From assembly GCA_015075545.1 (NCBI GenBank), contig JABTUC010000001.1, forward strand, positions 1,173,506 through 1,237,505: a stretch of 64,000 nucleotides of DNA, given 5' to 3'. Shown here piece after piece: positions 16,800 through 24,995 of the stretch; position 1 is the stretch's first letter, and every line of letters starts with the position of its first letter. Source of the DNA: Ideonella sp. GTDB lineage: Bacteria; Pseudomonadota; Gammaproteobacteria; Burkholderiales; Burkholderiaceae_C. A model generated the notes under the pieces. The model was not told where the DNA came from and ran no database searches. It worked only from the letters and a program-made list of their open reading frames with translations. Position numbers and translations under genes: made by a program.

Positions 16800-18215
16800 T
16801 CAGCGACCGGGCTGCGAGCGCGAGCGGTCGAGTGCCCCGGCCAGGAACAGCGTCTTCAACAACGCGCGGTTGATCTCGAGCGGCTCGATGAACGCTGCAT
16901 CGGCCGCAGCGCGGATGTCGCTCGCCTGCTCCGACTCGATCGCGCGCACCAGCTCGAGCAGCGGCTGGTAGGGGCCCGCGCCGTCGACGATCGCCGAGCG
17001 CACGCGTTCGGGCACCTCGAGCATCGCCAGCGTCTCGCCGGCGGTGCGGCCGACCACGCGGTCGAGCAGCGAGAACACGCCGCACATGAACAGCTCGCCG
17101 CGCGTTTCGTTGCTGGCCGAGGCCGCCGCGAGCTGGCGCATCAGCAGCCCGCGGCGCAGCGCCGCGAAGTTCACCGGCCGCAGCCGCATGTCGTCACCGG
17201 TGCGTGCCAGCATGCCGCCGAGCCAGCGCCGCAGCGGCTGCGCGCCGAGCAGCGAGATCGCCTGCTTGAACGAGCCGGTCTCCAGCCGCAACTGCCCGGG
17301 CGCCGCACCCTGCACGTGGCGCAGCAGCTCGAAGGCGAGCAGCGGGTCGCGCATCAGCGTCTCGTCGAGCTGATCGGCGTGGCGGCCCTGCTCGAGATGT
17401 TCGATCAGTTCGAGCACCACCTGCGCGTCGGGCCGCGCGGATCCTTGCGCGACGAGCTCCGGATCGTGCAGCGGCCAGCCGAGCACCGCCACCGCGCCGC
17501 GCTCGAAGCTCTGGTTGAGCTGCGCCATCGTGCGCACGCCGCTCTGGATGTGCGCGATGGTGCGCGTGGTACCCTGCGGCGCCGGTGTCCCGAGGCGCCG
17601 GTCGTCGGCCAGATCGATGATCGACCACTTGAACGCCTGCAGCAGCTCGCGCGGCAGCTGGCGCATCGGGCGGCCCTTCAGCAGCAGCGTGTTGCCGCGC
17701 GCTGCCAGCTCCTGCAGTACCGCGGTGTTGACCGGCTCCACCGCGACGAACCACGGGATCTCGACCATCACGTTGCGTTGCGGCCGCGCGCGCAGCAGCT
17801 CGGCCAGCAGCAGTTCCGACGAGACATTGAGCACCACCGGCCCGCTGCGCTCGGGCCAGACCTCGCCCACCGCCTGCAGCAGCGCGTCGGCATCTGGCGT
17901 CACGCCCATGCGCAACGGCACCACCGTGAGCCGCGTCGCGATCACGCCCTGGTAGCGGTCGATCAGCGGCGCGTAGCCGAGCACCACCTTGCCGAGCACG
18001 CGGCTGGCCTCCTCGCTCATCGCCAGCACGGTGGTGGGTGCGAATGCACTCTCGATCTGCGTCGCGAGGTGGCGCGCCGCCAGCAGGTCGCTGCGCGCAG
18101 CGGCCTGCTCGATGCGGCTGTCGAGCCAGTCGAACGTGGTCAGCGTCTGACCCGGCAGCGTCGGCGCTCCGGGGTCGCTGGCGGGAACGCGAAATGGCGG
18201 GGGGTTCGCGGTCAT
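16800..18215 (-). CDS. HDOD domain protein with degenerate EAL-like N terminus
   Basis: A 471-residue cytosolic protein of the YuxH-like layout. The N-terminal part (about 55-270, with RYQGVIATRLTVVPL, VVLNVSSELL and SIIDLADD) resembles an EAL fold lacking the catalytic EAL and DDFGTG motifs. The C-terminal half (about 270-440, with LLAFELLRHVQGA, ISLLGAQPLRRWLGGML and LFMCGVFSLLDRVVG) is an HDOD domain without metal-binding His-Asp residues. Such proteins act as signalling scaffolds in motility or c-di-GMP networks, and no enzymatic activity is expected. It is convergent with the PycTM gene (87 bp apart) and probably unrelated to it. Confidence 0.82.
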   Translation of the reverse strand: MTANPPPFRVPASDPGAPTLPGQTLTTFDWLDSRIEQAAARSDLLAARHLATQIESAFAPTTVLAMSEEASRVLGKVVLGYAPLIDRYQGVIATRLTVVPLRMGVTPDADALLQAVGEVWPERSGPVVLNVSSELLLAELLRARPQRNVMVEIPWFVAVEPVNTAVLQELAARGNTLLLKGRPMRQLPRELLQAFKWSIIDLADDRRLGTPAPQGTTRTIAHIQSGVRTMAQLNQSFERGAVAVLGWPLHDPELVAQGSARPDAQVVLELIEHLEQGRHADQLDETLMRDPLLAFELLRHVQGAAPGQLRLETGSFKQAISLLGAQPLRRWLGGMLARTGDDMRLRPVNFAALRRGLLMRQLAAASASNETRGELFMCGVFSLLDRVVGRTAGETLAMLEVPERVRSAIVDGAGPYQPLLELVRAIESEQASDIRAAADAAFIEPLEINRALLKTLFLAGALDRSRSQPGR

Positions 18216-18332
18216 GGCGGCTTGGGGGCAAGGCCCAGCAACGAGTTTCGGCCATGCCGGGCCGCGGCTGTAGCCCGCCGCGGCCGAAGTGCCAATTCCG
18301 CCGCACTTGTGGGCGCGACGCGCGGGCCGGCT

Positions 18333-18944
18333 TCAATGCCGGGGCCGCGCGAACGCCTTGCGAGCGCGCTCGGCCAGCGGCCGGATCGCGCAGCCCGCGG
18401 CATGGTCGTTGACCAGCCCCATCGCCTGCATGAAGGCGTACACCGTGGTCGGCCCGACGAAGCGCCAGCCCTGCTGCTTGAGCGCCTTCGACAGCGCCGC
18501 CGACGCCGGCGTGGTCGACGCGCCCTTCGTTGCCGCGGCCTCGCGGGCGCCGGGCTCGTAGCGCCAGACGAAGGCGGCCAGCGAGCCCTCGCGCGCGACC
18601 AGCTCGCGCGCGCGGCGTGCGTTGTGGATCACCGCCTCGATCTTGCCGCGGTGGCGCACGATGCCTTCGTTGCGCAGCAGCCGGCTCACGTCGCGCTCGC
18701 CCAAGCGCGCCACGCGCGCGATGTCGAAGCCGTGGAACGCGGCGCGGAAGTGCTCGCGCTTGTTGAGGATGGTGCGCCAGCTCAGCCCGGCCTGAAAGCC
18801 CTCGAGGCTCAGCTTCTCGAACAGGCGCGTGTCGTCGCCCACCGGAAAGCCCCACTCGGTGTCGTGATAGGGAATGAACTCCGGCGCCGCCGCGCACCAG
18901 CGGCAGCGCGGCCGGCCGTCGGGGCCGTCGACGGTGTCGATCAT
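18333..18944 (-). CDS. tag: DNA-3-methyladenine glycosylase I
   Basis: A 203-residue base-excision repair enzyme that removes 3-methyladenine from alkylated DNA. The N terminus RCRWC, the YHDTEWGFP segment, LFEKLSLEGFQAGLSWRTIL and the C-terminal GLVNDHAAGC give the family core and the Cys/His zinc-snap ligands. Length agrees with E. coli Tag (187) plus a short extension. It lies 19 bp downstream of a small Cys-rich gene on the same strand, probably co-transcribed. Confidence 0.92.
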   Translation of the reverse strand: MIDTVDGPDGRPRCRWCAAAPEFIPYHDTEWGFPVGDDTRLFEKLSLEGFQAGLSWRTILNKREHFRAAFHGFDIARVARLGERDVSRLLRNEGIVRHRGKIEAVIHNARRARELVAREGSLAAFVWRYEPGAREAAATKGASTTPASAALSKALKQQGWRFVGPTTVYAFMQAMGLVNDHAAGCAIRPLAERARKAFARPRH

Positions 18945-18963
18945 CGCGGCCGCCCCGGTGCGG

Positions 18964-19167
18964 CTATCGGACGCCAGCGTCGAGCGCGTCGAAGTCGACG
19001 AACACCTCGCGCAGCGGCAGCCGCGCCAGCTCGTTGCAGCGGCACGCGATGCCGCCGCCCTCGCAGTCGTCGTCGTGACTCCACGGCAGGTCGGGATGCT
19101 CGTCGCACAGCCAGCCGGAGCCCTCGCAGAGCGAACAAATCAACTTGAGCCGCTTGCGCTGTCTCAT
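18964..19167 (-). CDS. Small Cys-rich (zinc-ribbon-like) protein
   Basis: A 67-residue protein beginning MRQRKRLKLICSLCEGSGW at an ATG preceded by GAGGGGG. It has CxxC (CSLC), a further Cys in WLCDEHP, then SHDDDCEGGGIACRCNE, giving six cysteines plus two histidines. The arrangement suggests a DnaJ-type or zinc-ribbon fold. I do not recognise a characterised homologue. It precedes tag by 19 bp on the same strand, so a link to DNA repair is possible but not shown. Confidence 0.7.
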   Translation of the reverse strand: MRQRKRLKLICSLCEGSGWLCDEHPDLPWSHDDDCEGGGIACRCNELARLPLREVFVDFDALDAGVR

Positions 19168-19293
19168 CGCGCCCCCTCGCCGATCGCTTGTGCATGCTAT
19201 CGGGCGGCGACGCGCCGGACCAGTGGACAGCCGGTGGATCGGCTGTGGAAATCGCGAGGACAACTGTGCTGCTGCTGACGCAGCGCGATTTTC

Positions 19294-19824
19294 TCAACGA
19301 ATCGGGTCGGGCACCGGCGCCGCGGGCGCATGCGGCCCGCCGCTCGCCGCAACGCGCTCGCTGCAATCGCGGGCGACCGCGAAGGCACCGATCACCGCCC
19401 CCGCGTCGTCGAGCGCGAGCGCGAAGCTCATCTCGACGTAGAGCCTGCGTCCATCGCGGTGCAGCGCGCGCGTGACGCGTGCCTTGCCCGGCGAGCGCAA
19501 GCGGCCGGTCTCGAAGGCGCGCCCGTAGGCCTCCCAATGCGCGGCGCGCAGGCGCTCGGGAATGATGAGGTCGAGGTTGGCGCCCACAGCCTCGTTCTCG
19601 CCGAAACCGAAAACCTGCTGCGCGGCCCGGTTCCACAGGCAGATGGTGCCCTCGCGGTCGGCGAAGACGATCGCCTCGGCCGCCTGCTCGACGATGGCGC
19701 GGTACACGGGCAGCGGCAGCGCCGCCGCTTGCGCGGCGGCCTCGAACTCTTGCGCATAACACGCGGGCGACGCGTAGGACCTCGGCTGCGTCGAGGCTTC
19801 GTCGTCGGGGTCGCCGGCGGTCAT
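19294..19824 (-). CDS. Single PAS domain protein
   Basis: A 176-residue soluble protein consisting of one PAS domain (about residues 38-165). The pattern AEAIVFADREGTICLWNRAA, FGFGENEAVG, then LHRDGRRLYVEMSFA and AFAVARDCSERV is typical of PAS S-box sensors. No kinase, GGDEF or other output domain follows, so it would have to signal through a partner. It lies 16 bp downstream of sodB on the same strand. A redox or oxygen-sensing partnership with SodB is conceivable but unproven. Confidence 0.8.
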   Translation of the reverse strand: MTAGDPDDEASTQPRSYASPACYAQEFEAAAQAAALPLPVYRAIVEQAAEAIVFADREGTICLWNRAAQQVFGFGENEAVGANLDLIIPERLRAAHWEAYGRAFETGRLRSPGKARVTRALHRDGRRLYVEMSFALALDDAGAVIGAFAVARDCSERVAASGGPHAPAAPVPDPIR

Positions 19825-19840
19825 CGCGCGCTCGCCAGGC

Positions 19841-20461
19841 TCAGGGCGCCATCGCGCGCTCGAAGTTGCGGCCCGCGAACTCCCAGTCGAGCAACTGGTC
19901 GACCACGCCGGTCACGTAGGCGGCGCGCCGCTCGTGGTGGTCGAGGTAGTACGCGTGCTCCCACACGTCGATCACCAACAGCGGCACCTGCTTGCCCGTC
20001 AGTGGCGTATCGGCGTTGCTCGTGCTCGTCACCTTGAGCACGCCGCCGTCGAGCACCAGCCAGGCCCAGCCGCTGCCGAACTGGCCGGTGGCGGCGGCCT
20101 TCAGCGCATCGCGCAGCGCGGGCACGCCGCCGAAATCGGCGCGCACGCGGGCCTCCAATGCGCCTTGCGGCGCCGACGCGCCGGGCGGGCGCATCGACAG
20201 CCAGTAGAAACCGTGGTTCCACGCCTGCGCGGCGTTGTTGAACAGCGGCACCATCGCCGGCTCGCTGGCCTTGCGCTGCGCAGCCTGCGCGACAATGGCT
20301 TCGAGCGTCGCGTCGGCCAGCGGCGTGCCGGCGACCAGCGCATTCACCTTGTCGACATACGCGCGGTGGTGTTTGCCGTGGTGCGTCTGCAGCGTGGTGG
20401 CGGAGATGAACGGCTCGAGTGCGTCGTGCGCATAGGGAAGCCGGGGCAGTTCGATCGACAT
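19841..20461 (-). CDS. sodB: Superoxide dismutase (Fe/Mn family)
   Basis: A 206-residue enzyme that converts superoxide to hydrogen peroxide and oxygen. It begins MSIELPRLPYAHDALEPFIS after a GAGGAG ribosome site; a longer reading from 20530 is rejected. Metal ligands are visible in THHGKHHRAYV (His), AWNHGFYW (His) and DVWEHAYYLD (Asp and His). The FNNAAQAWNHGFYW segment resembles the iron type. There is no signal peptide, so it is cytosolic. It is divergent from a MarR-type regulator across 113 bp, which suggests redox-linked control. Confidence 0.93.
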   Translation of the reverse strand: MSIELPRLPYAHDALEPFISATTLQTHHGKHHRAYVDKVNALVAGTPLADATLEAIVAQAAQRKASEPAMVPLFNNAAQAWNHGFYWLSMRPPGASAPQGALEARVRADFGGVPALRDALKAAATGQFGSGWAWLVLDGGVLKVTSTSNADTPLTGKQVPLLVIDVWEHAYYLDHHERRAAYVTGVVDQLLDWEFAGRNFERAMAP

Positions 20462-20574
20462 GATGGGGTCTCCTCGGGTCTGTCGCGTCTCGCTCGATAT
20501 TACATCGCAACACGATATACTGCACGACATGCGCCATTGCCTCCGCCAGGATGGCCGGCGCCCCGGGAGTATGC
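20462..20574. promoter_or_regulatory. sodB/marR divergent promoter region
   Basis: This 113-bp gap separates the divergent sodB and MarR starts. It contains an AT-rich island (about 20495-20522), unusual in this GC-rich neighbourhood. A good -10 candidate TATACT at 20516-20521 faces the marR gene, and TAATAT is on the other strand for sodB. CGATAT occurs twice here, 16 bases apart start to start. No clear -35 was found, so the promoter calls are tentative. Confidence 0.4.
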
Positions 20575-21030
20575 ATGCCCGCGGCTGAAGAGCCCGCCAA
20601 GCAGCCCGGCGCGCCGCTCGACGATCGCGACTACGCCGCCTTGGCGGCGTTTCGCCACGCGCTGCGCCGGTTCCTCACCTTCAGCGAAGCGGCAGCCACC
20701 GCGGCCGGGCTGACGGGCCAGCACTACCAGGCGCTGCTGGTCGTGCGCGCCAACCCGTCGACGCGGCAGATGACGATCAACGAGCTGGCGCGGCAACTGC
20801 TGATCAAGCACAACAGCGCGGTCGGGCTGGTCGACCGCCTCGTCGATCAGGGTCTGCTGGTGCGCAAGGCCGCCAGCGACGACCGTCGCAAGGTCGAACT
20901 GCGGCTCACCGCCAAGGGCCTGCGCGTGCTCGACCGGCTCGCCGATCGGCACCGCGCCGAGCTGGAGCATTCGGGGCCGCACCTGCGGCACCTGCTGCAG
21001 CAGCTCGCGCAGGCGATGGATCACGCCTGA
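20575..21030 (+). CDS. MarR-family transcriptional regulator
   Basis: A 151-residue winged-helix regulator. The DNA-binding region reads MTINELARQLLIKHNSAVGL, followed by VDRLVDQGLLVRKAASDDRRKVELRLT, the classic MarR wing with the DxRxxxxxLT motif. A start at 20551 is possible, but the ATG at 20575 has GGGAG at proper spacing. It is divergent from sodB, so it may repress itself, sodB or both. A ligand or redox trigger cannot be deduced; there is no Cys in the body that would suggest OhrR-type sensing. Confidence 0.88.
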   Translation: MPAAEEPAKQPGAPLDDRDYAALAAFRHALRRFLTFSEAAATAAGLTGQHYQALLVVRANPSTRQMTINELARQLLIKHNSAVGLVDRLVDQGLLVRKAASDDRRKVELRLTAKGLRVLDRLADRHRAELEHSGPHLRHLLQQLAQAMDHA

Positions 21031-21179
21031 GGCCGGCGGGCGGCTCGCTGCGCGCCAGGGGCGGGGGCAGCGGCGGCACTCGCTGCTGCCGGTGGCGTCT
21101 CGCCGGACGTTGACCCGCATATGCAGACGCCGCATCCGCCTGCGCTTTGCCGCCTCGCCGGCAAGGGATACTCGCCGCC

Positions 21180-22331
21180 GTGTCGACGCTCGCCCGCCCG
21201 CCCGCATCGCCGCGCCACGCGTTCGACGGCGCGATGCTCGTCGTCGCGCTGCTGGTCGGCTGCGCGCAACCCGGGCCGATGTCCGAACCCGTCGGCTACG
21301 GGCCGACCGAGGCGCGCGCGGCGATCGAGCGCGTGCTGCCTGCCGGCACTGCCGACAAGCCCGGCTGGGCACGCGATATCCACGCCGCGCTGGCGGCGCT
21401 GGAGTTGCCCTCGACGCCCGAGAACCTGTGCGCGGTGGTCGCCGTCACCGCGCAGGAGTCGAGCTTCCGCGCCGACCCCGCGGTGCCGGGCCTGCCGGCC
21501 ATCGCGTGGCAAGAGATCGACCGCCGCGCCGACGCCGCCGGCGTGCCCAGGTTGGCGGTGCGCGCCGCGTTGAGCCTGAAGTCGCCGAACGGGCGCAGCT
21601 ACGCCGAGCGCATCGACGGCGTGAGGACCGAGCGCCAGTTGAGCGAGATCTTCGAAGACCTGATCGGCATGGTGCCGCTGGGCAAGACGTTTCTCGCCAG
21701 CCGCAACCCGGTGCGCACCGGCGGGCCGATGCAGGTGAGCATCGCATTCGCCGAGGCGCAGGCAAAGGCGCGCCCCTACCCTTACGCGATGAGCGACTCG
21801 GTGCGGCATGAGGTGTTCACGCGCCGCGGCGGGCTGTACTTCGGTGCTGCGCACCTGCTGTCGTACGAGGCGCCGTCGTACGACAAGCTGCTGTATCGCT
21901 TCGCCGACTTCAACGCCGGACGCTACGCGAGCCGCAACGCGGGCTTCCAGAACGCGCTGGCCATCGCGTCGGGGTTGCCGGTGGCGCTCGACGGCGACCT
22001 GCTGCCGCACACAGCCAACGCGCCTCGCGGCGAGACCGAGCGCGCTGCCGCCACGCTGGCCGGCCGTCTGGGATTGAGCGAACCGACCATCCGTCGCGAT
22101 CTCGCGAAAGGCGAAGGCCCCGAGTTCGGGCGCACCGATCTCTACGAACGCGTGTTTGCCTACGCCGAACGGCTCGAACGAAGCAAGCTGCCGCGCGCGC
22201 TGGTGCCGCGCATCGACCTGCGCAGCCCCAAGTTCACGCGCCGGCTGACCACCGAGTGGTTCGCCAAGAGGGTCGACGAGCGCCATCGGCGATGCGTGGA
22301 ACGCATCGGCACGCCGCGCGACGACTCGTAA
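21180..22331 (+). CDS. DUF1615 family lipoprotein
   Basis: A predicted lipoprotein of about 383 residues with a hydrophobic stretch and lipobox (MLVVALLVGC). The body contains WARDIHAALAALELPST, the ITAQESSFRAD-like VTAQESSFRADPAVPGLP, and GGPMQVSIAFAEA. These recall lytic-transglycosylase-like folds and match the DUF1615 family. Whether it cleaves peptidoglycan is unknown, but the ESSF Glu would be a plausible catalytic acid. The GTG at 21180 behind AAGGGA is chosen; ATG at 21234 or 21147 are alternatives, and the signal peptide is present in all cases. It is convergent with infA. Confidence 0.75.
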   Translation: MSTLARPPASPRHAFDGAMLVVALLVGCAQPGPMSEPVGYGPTEARAAIERVLPAGTADKPGWARDIHAALAALELPSTPENLCAVVAVTAQESSFRADPAVPGLPAIAWQEIDRRADAAGVPRLAVRAALSLKSPNGRSYAERIDGVRTERQLSEIFEDLIGMVPLGKTFLASRNPVRTGGPMQVSIAFAEAQAKARPYPYAMSDSVRHEVFTRRGGLYFGAAHLLSYEAPSYDKLLYRFADFNAGRYASRNAGFQNALAIASGLPVALDGDLLPHTANAPRGETERAAATLAGRLGLSEPTIRRDLAKGEGPEFGRTDLYERVFAYAERLERSKLPRALVPRIDLRSPKFTRRLTTEWFAKRVDERHRRCVERIGTPRDDS

Positions 22332-22372
22332 ATTGCCGCGTGCAGGCCCGACGCAGCTCTGCCCCGCCGCGC

Positions 22373-22636
22373 TCAGTGATGGCGCCGCACCGGCGGCCGC
22401 GGCGCGCCGGCGCGCGGCTCGAGGTGACGAAACGTGATGCGGCCCTTGCTCAGATCGTACGGCGACAGCTCGAGCGACACCTGGTCGCCGGCCAGGATGC
22501 GAATCGAGTGCCTGCGCATGCGCCCGGACGTATAAGCCACCAGCGAGTGCCCGTTGTCCAGCGTGACGCGAAAGCGGGAGTCGGGCAGCACTTCGTCGAC
22601 CTTGCCTCGCATCTCGATCAGTTCTTCCTTGGCCAT
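22373..22636 (-). CDS. infA: Translation initiation factor IF-1 (long form)
   Basis: An 87-residue S1-fold protein, [20 protein letters not shown], that binds the ribosomal A site with IF-2 and IF-3. It has the conserved [25 protein letters not shown] and [21 protein letters not shown]. The C terminus extends about 15 residues beyond the 72-residue standard ([17 protein letters not shown]), as I recall for the second IF-1 copy of many Burkholderiales. CAGGAG precedes the ATG at 22636. The start lies inside the end of the upstream small gene (19-nt overlap), so translation is probably coupled. Being outside a ribosomal-protein operon, it is likely an extra copy. Confidence 0.93.
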   Translation of the reverse strand: MAKEELIEMRGKVDEVLPDSRFRVTLDNGHSLVAYTSGRMRRHSIRILAGDQVSLELSPYDLSKGRITFRHLEPRAGAPRPPVRRHH

Positions 22637-22875
22637 TGGATCTCCTGTTGACTCAGCGCCGACGCGTGCGCGATGCCGTGGTCGACGGCATAGCGGCGCG
22701 CGCTGTCGCGCGAACGGAAACGCGGCGCGAAGCGCAGCACGCGATGGTGCGATGCGCTGCCGTGGCCGCTGCGGATGGCCACCGACGCGGCGAAGCGGCC
22801 GCAGTCGCTGGCGGTGACGAGTGGTGAGACAACGAATCGGCCCACCACGATCGAAGGTTCGTGGTTGGTGGTCAT
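22618..22875 (-). CDS. Small conserved-looking protein overlapping infA
   Basis: An 85-residue protein, [20 protein letters not shown], with a segment [20 protein letters not shown] followed by [20 protein letters not shown]. The alternation of beta-like and helical stretches looks like a real small domain. I recall similar proteins in Burkholderiales but no function. Its last 19 bases overlap the infA start in another frame. The alternative, a longer frame running upstream to 23436, lacks sensible composition beyond this start. Confidence 0.6.
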   Translation of the reverse strand: MTTNHEPSIVVGRFVVSPLVTASDCGRFAASVAIRSGHGSASHHRVLRFAPRFRSRDSARRYAVDHGIAHASALSQQEIQWPRKN

Positions 22876-23315
22876 GAACGACAGCCGCCGCAAGGGCGGC
22901 ACAACAGCCCGGTCGCGCGAACGATCGATGCGACCGGGACGAACAGCTCGCCGAGTGGAGTCGCTGACTACCGCAGGGGATCGGTAGGGCCCGATCGCGG
23001 GGCTTGGCAGGCGGCAAGTGTGATGCCGCGGCCTGGTCAGTCGACAGATGCCGCGCAGGTGAGCAACCGCGGCACGACGCTGCATTGTAAGCCAGCGCGT
23101 GGCGCGAGCCTCGGGCGGGTCGCGGCGCGGCGGCGCGATGCCGCGGCGCCACGGCGCCCGGCCAACGCGCTGCAATGTTGGCGCACCGGCCACAAAGACC
23201 GGGCCTGCCCGCTTGCGCCGCCGGCTCCCGGCAACGACGATGCGGCCGCCGGAGTTCGAACGAGTTGGCGCGCCACTGCCTCGCATCCTGGTTGAGCCCG
23301 CCGCTGCACGCGGCG
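22876..23315. other. Intergenic region between infA-unit and outer-membrane protein gene
   Basis: About 440 bp lies between the divergent starts of the small infA-linked gene and the BamA/TamA-like gene. It should hold both promoters. I see no convincing gene. Long frames on either strand here are Arg/Pro-rich and look like noise. If the outer-membrane gene really starts at the TTG near 23265 or further upstream, the gap shrinks. Confidence 0.5.
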
Positions 23316-24986
23316 GTGATCGGCCGTCGAACCACCGCCTCCCGATGGCGCAAGCCGAATACGGCCCTGTGTGCAGCGATGCTGGTGCTGGCGCTGGCCG
23401 TCCACGGCGTGGCCGTGGCCGAACCGGAGCCCGCACCCCTGCCGTCGTGGGCCGAGCTGGAAGCCGCGCACGCGGTGATCGGCGAGGTGCGCGTCGTCAC
23501 CGAGAACGTGTTCGACACCGCGAACCCCGAGGAGGACTACCGCATCTTCAAGTGGGCCAACGCGCTGCACATCACCACGCGACCGAGCGTGATCGAGCGC
23601 GCGCTGCTGTTCAAGCGCGGCGACCCCGTGTCGGTGCGCGTGCTGCAGGAGACCGAGCGCAACCTGCGCAGCAACAGCTACCTCTACGACGTGCACTTCA
23701 GGCCGCTCGCCTACCACGACGGCGTGGTCGACATCGAGGTCGTCACGCGCGACACCTGGTCGCTGGATTTCGGCATCCAGGCCAGCCGCTCCGGTGGCGC
23801 CAACTCGAGCAGCCTGCAGTTCACCGAGCGCAACCTGCTCGGTTCGGGCTCCACCGTGAGCTTCGGCACCACGCGCGACGTCGATCGCACCAGCAACACT
23901 TTCCTGTACGCCAACCAGCGCGCCTTCGGCACTCTGGCGTCGGTGCTGCTGCGCCACGCCAGTAACAGCGACGGCCGCAACGACGCGGTGTCGCTGGTGC
24001 GCCCGTTTTACTCGCTGGAGGCGCGCTGGTCGGCCGGTGCCGCGGCCTCGCGGTTCGATCGCACCGATTCGATCTACAACGCGGGCAAGGTCGTCAGCCA
24101 GTACCGCCATCGCCAGCACGCAGGCGAGGTGTTCGGCGGCTGGTCGGCGGGCCTGGTGGACGGCTGGGTGCATCGCACCTCGCTGGGCATCAGCGCCAGC
24201 GACGATGCCTATGCGCCGGGGCCCGGGCTGGTGGCGCCGCCGCGGCTGCCGGCTGATCAGAGGCTGGTGGGGCCGTTCGTACGCCACGAGATCATCGAAG
24301 ACCGCTTCGACCGGCAGCTCAATCGCAACCTGATCGGCCGGCCGGAGTTCTTCGCGCTCGGCCTGGCCTCCACGGTGCAGTTCGGGTGGGCATCGACGGC
24401 GCTGGGGTCGAGCCACGACGCGCTGCTGTACAAGGCGTCGATCGGTCGCGGCTTCGAGCTGGGGCTGCAGCAGATGCTCACCGCGCAGGCCAACTTGTCG
24501 GGCCAGTTGATCGGCGGCCGGGTGCAGCGCCAGCAGCTCGGCGCCGCGGCGCGCTACTACCGGCCGCAGAGCCCGCGCTGGCTGTTCTACGCCGCAGCCG
24601 CAGGCGACGTGCTGACCCGCCCCGACATCGGCGATGCGCTGATGCTCGGCGGCGACAATGGCTTGCGCGGCTACCCGCTGCGCTACCAGGGCGGAGTGCG
24701 ACGCGCGTTGTTCATCGCGGAAGAACGCTTCTACACCGACGTCTATGTGTGGCGGCTTTTTCGCATCGGCGGCGCGGCGTTCGTCGATACCGGCCGCGCC
24801 TGGGGCGGCGACAACGTCAACACCGCCAACCCCGGCTGGCTGAGCGACGTGGGCTTCGGCCTGCGCATCGCCGCCACGCGCACGGCGATCGGCAGCGTGC
24901 TGCACATCGACGTGGCGTTCCCGCTCAACGCCAAGGGCGACATATCGAAGGCGCAGTTGCTGATCAAGACCAAGGCGAGCTTCTGA
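23316..24986 (+). CDS. BamA/TamA-like outer-membrane protein (POTRA plus surface-antigen barrel)
   Basis: A predicted 556-residue Omp85-related protein. From GTG at 23316 it has a basic n-region, a hydrophobic core ([19 protein letters not shown]) and likely signal cleavage before EPEPAP. A POTRA-like unit follows: [36 protein letters not shown] and [17 protein letters not shown] beta-barrel then ends in an aromatic residue ([12 protein letters not shown]), the expected C-terminal signature. The segment [15 protein letters not shown] is the surface-antigen RGY motif. With a single clear POTRA it is too short for BamA; it is likelier a specialised transporter or assembly factor. The start is uncertain (TTG at 23265 or 23292 also possible). 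Convergent with the next gene by 9 bp. Confidence 0.8.
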   Translation: MIGRRTTASRWRKPNTALCAAMLVLALAVHGVAVAEPEPAPLPSWAELEAAHAVIGEVRVVTENVFDTANPEEDYRIFKWANALHITTRPSVIERALLFKRGDPVSVRVLQETERNLRSNSYLYDVHFRPLAYHDGVVDIEVVTRDTWSLDFGIQASRSGGANSSSLQFTERNLLGSGSTVSFGTTRDVDRTSNTFLYANQRAFGTLASVLLRHASNSDGRNDAVSLVRPFYSLEARWSAGAAASRFDRTDSIYNAGKVVSQYRHRQHAGEVFGGWSAGLVDGWVHRTSLGISASDDAYAPGPGLVAPPRLPADQRLVGPFVRHEIIEDRFDRQLNRNLIGRPEFFALGLASTVQFGWASTALGSSHDALLYKASIGRGFELGLQQMLTAQANLSGQLIGGRVQRQQLGAAARYYRPQSPRWLFYAAAAGDVLTRPDIGDALMLGGDNGLRGYPLRYQGGVRRALFIAEERFYTDVYVWRLFRIGGAAFVDTGRAWGGDNVNTANPGWLSDVGFGLRIAATRTAIGSVLHIDVAFPLNAKGDISKAQLLIKTKASF

Positions 24987-24995
24987 ACGCTTGCC

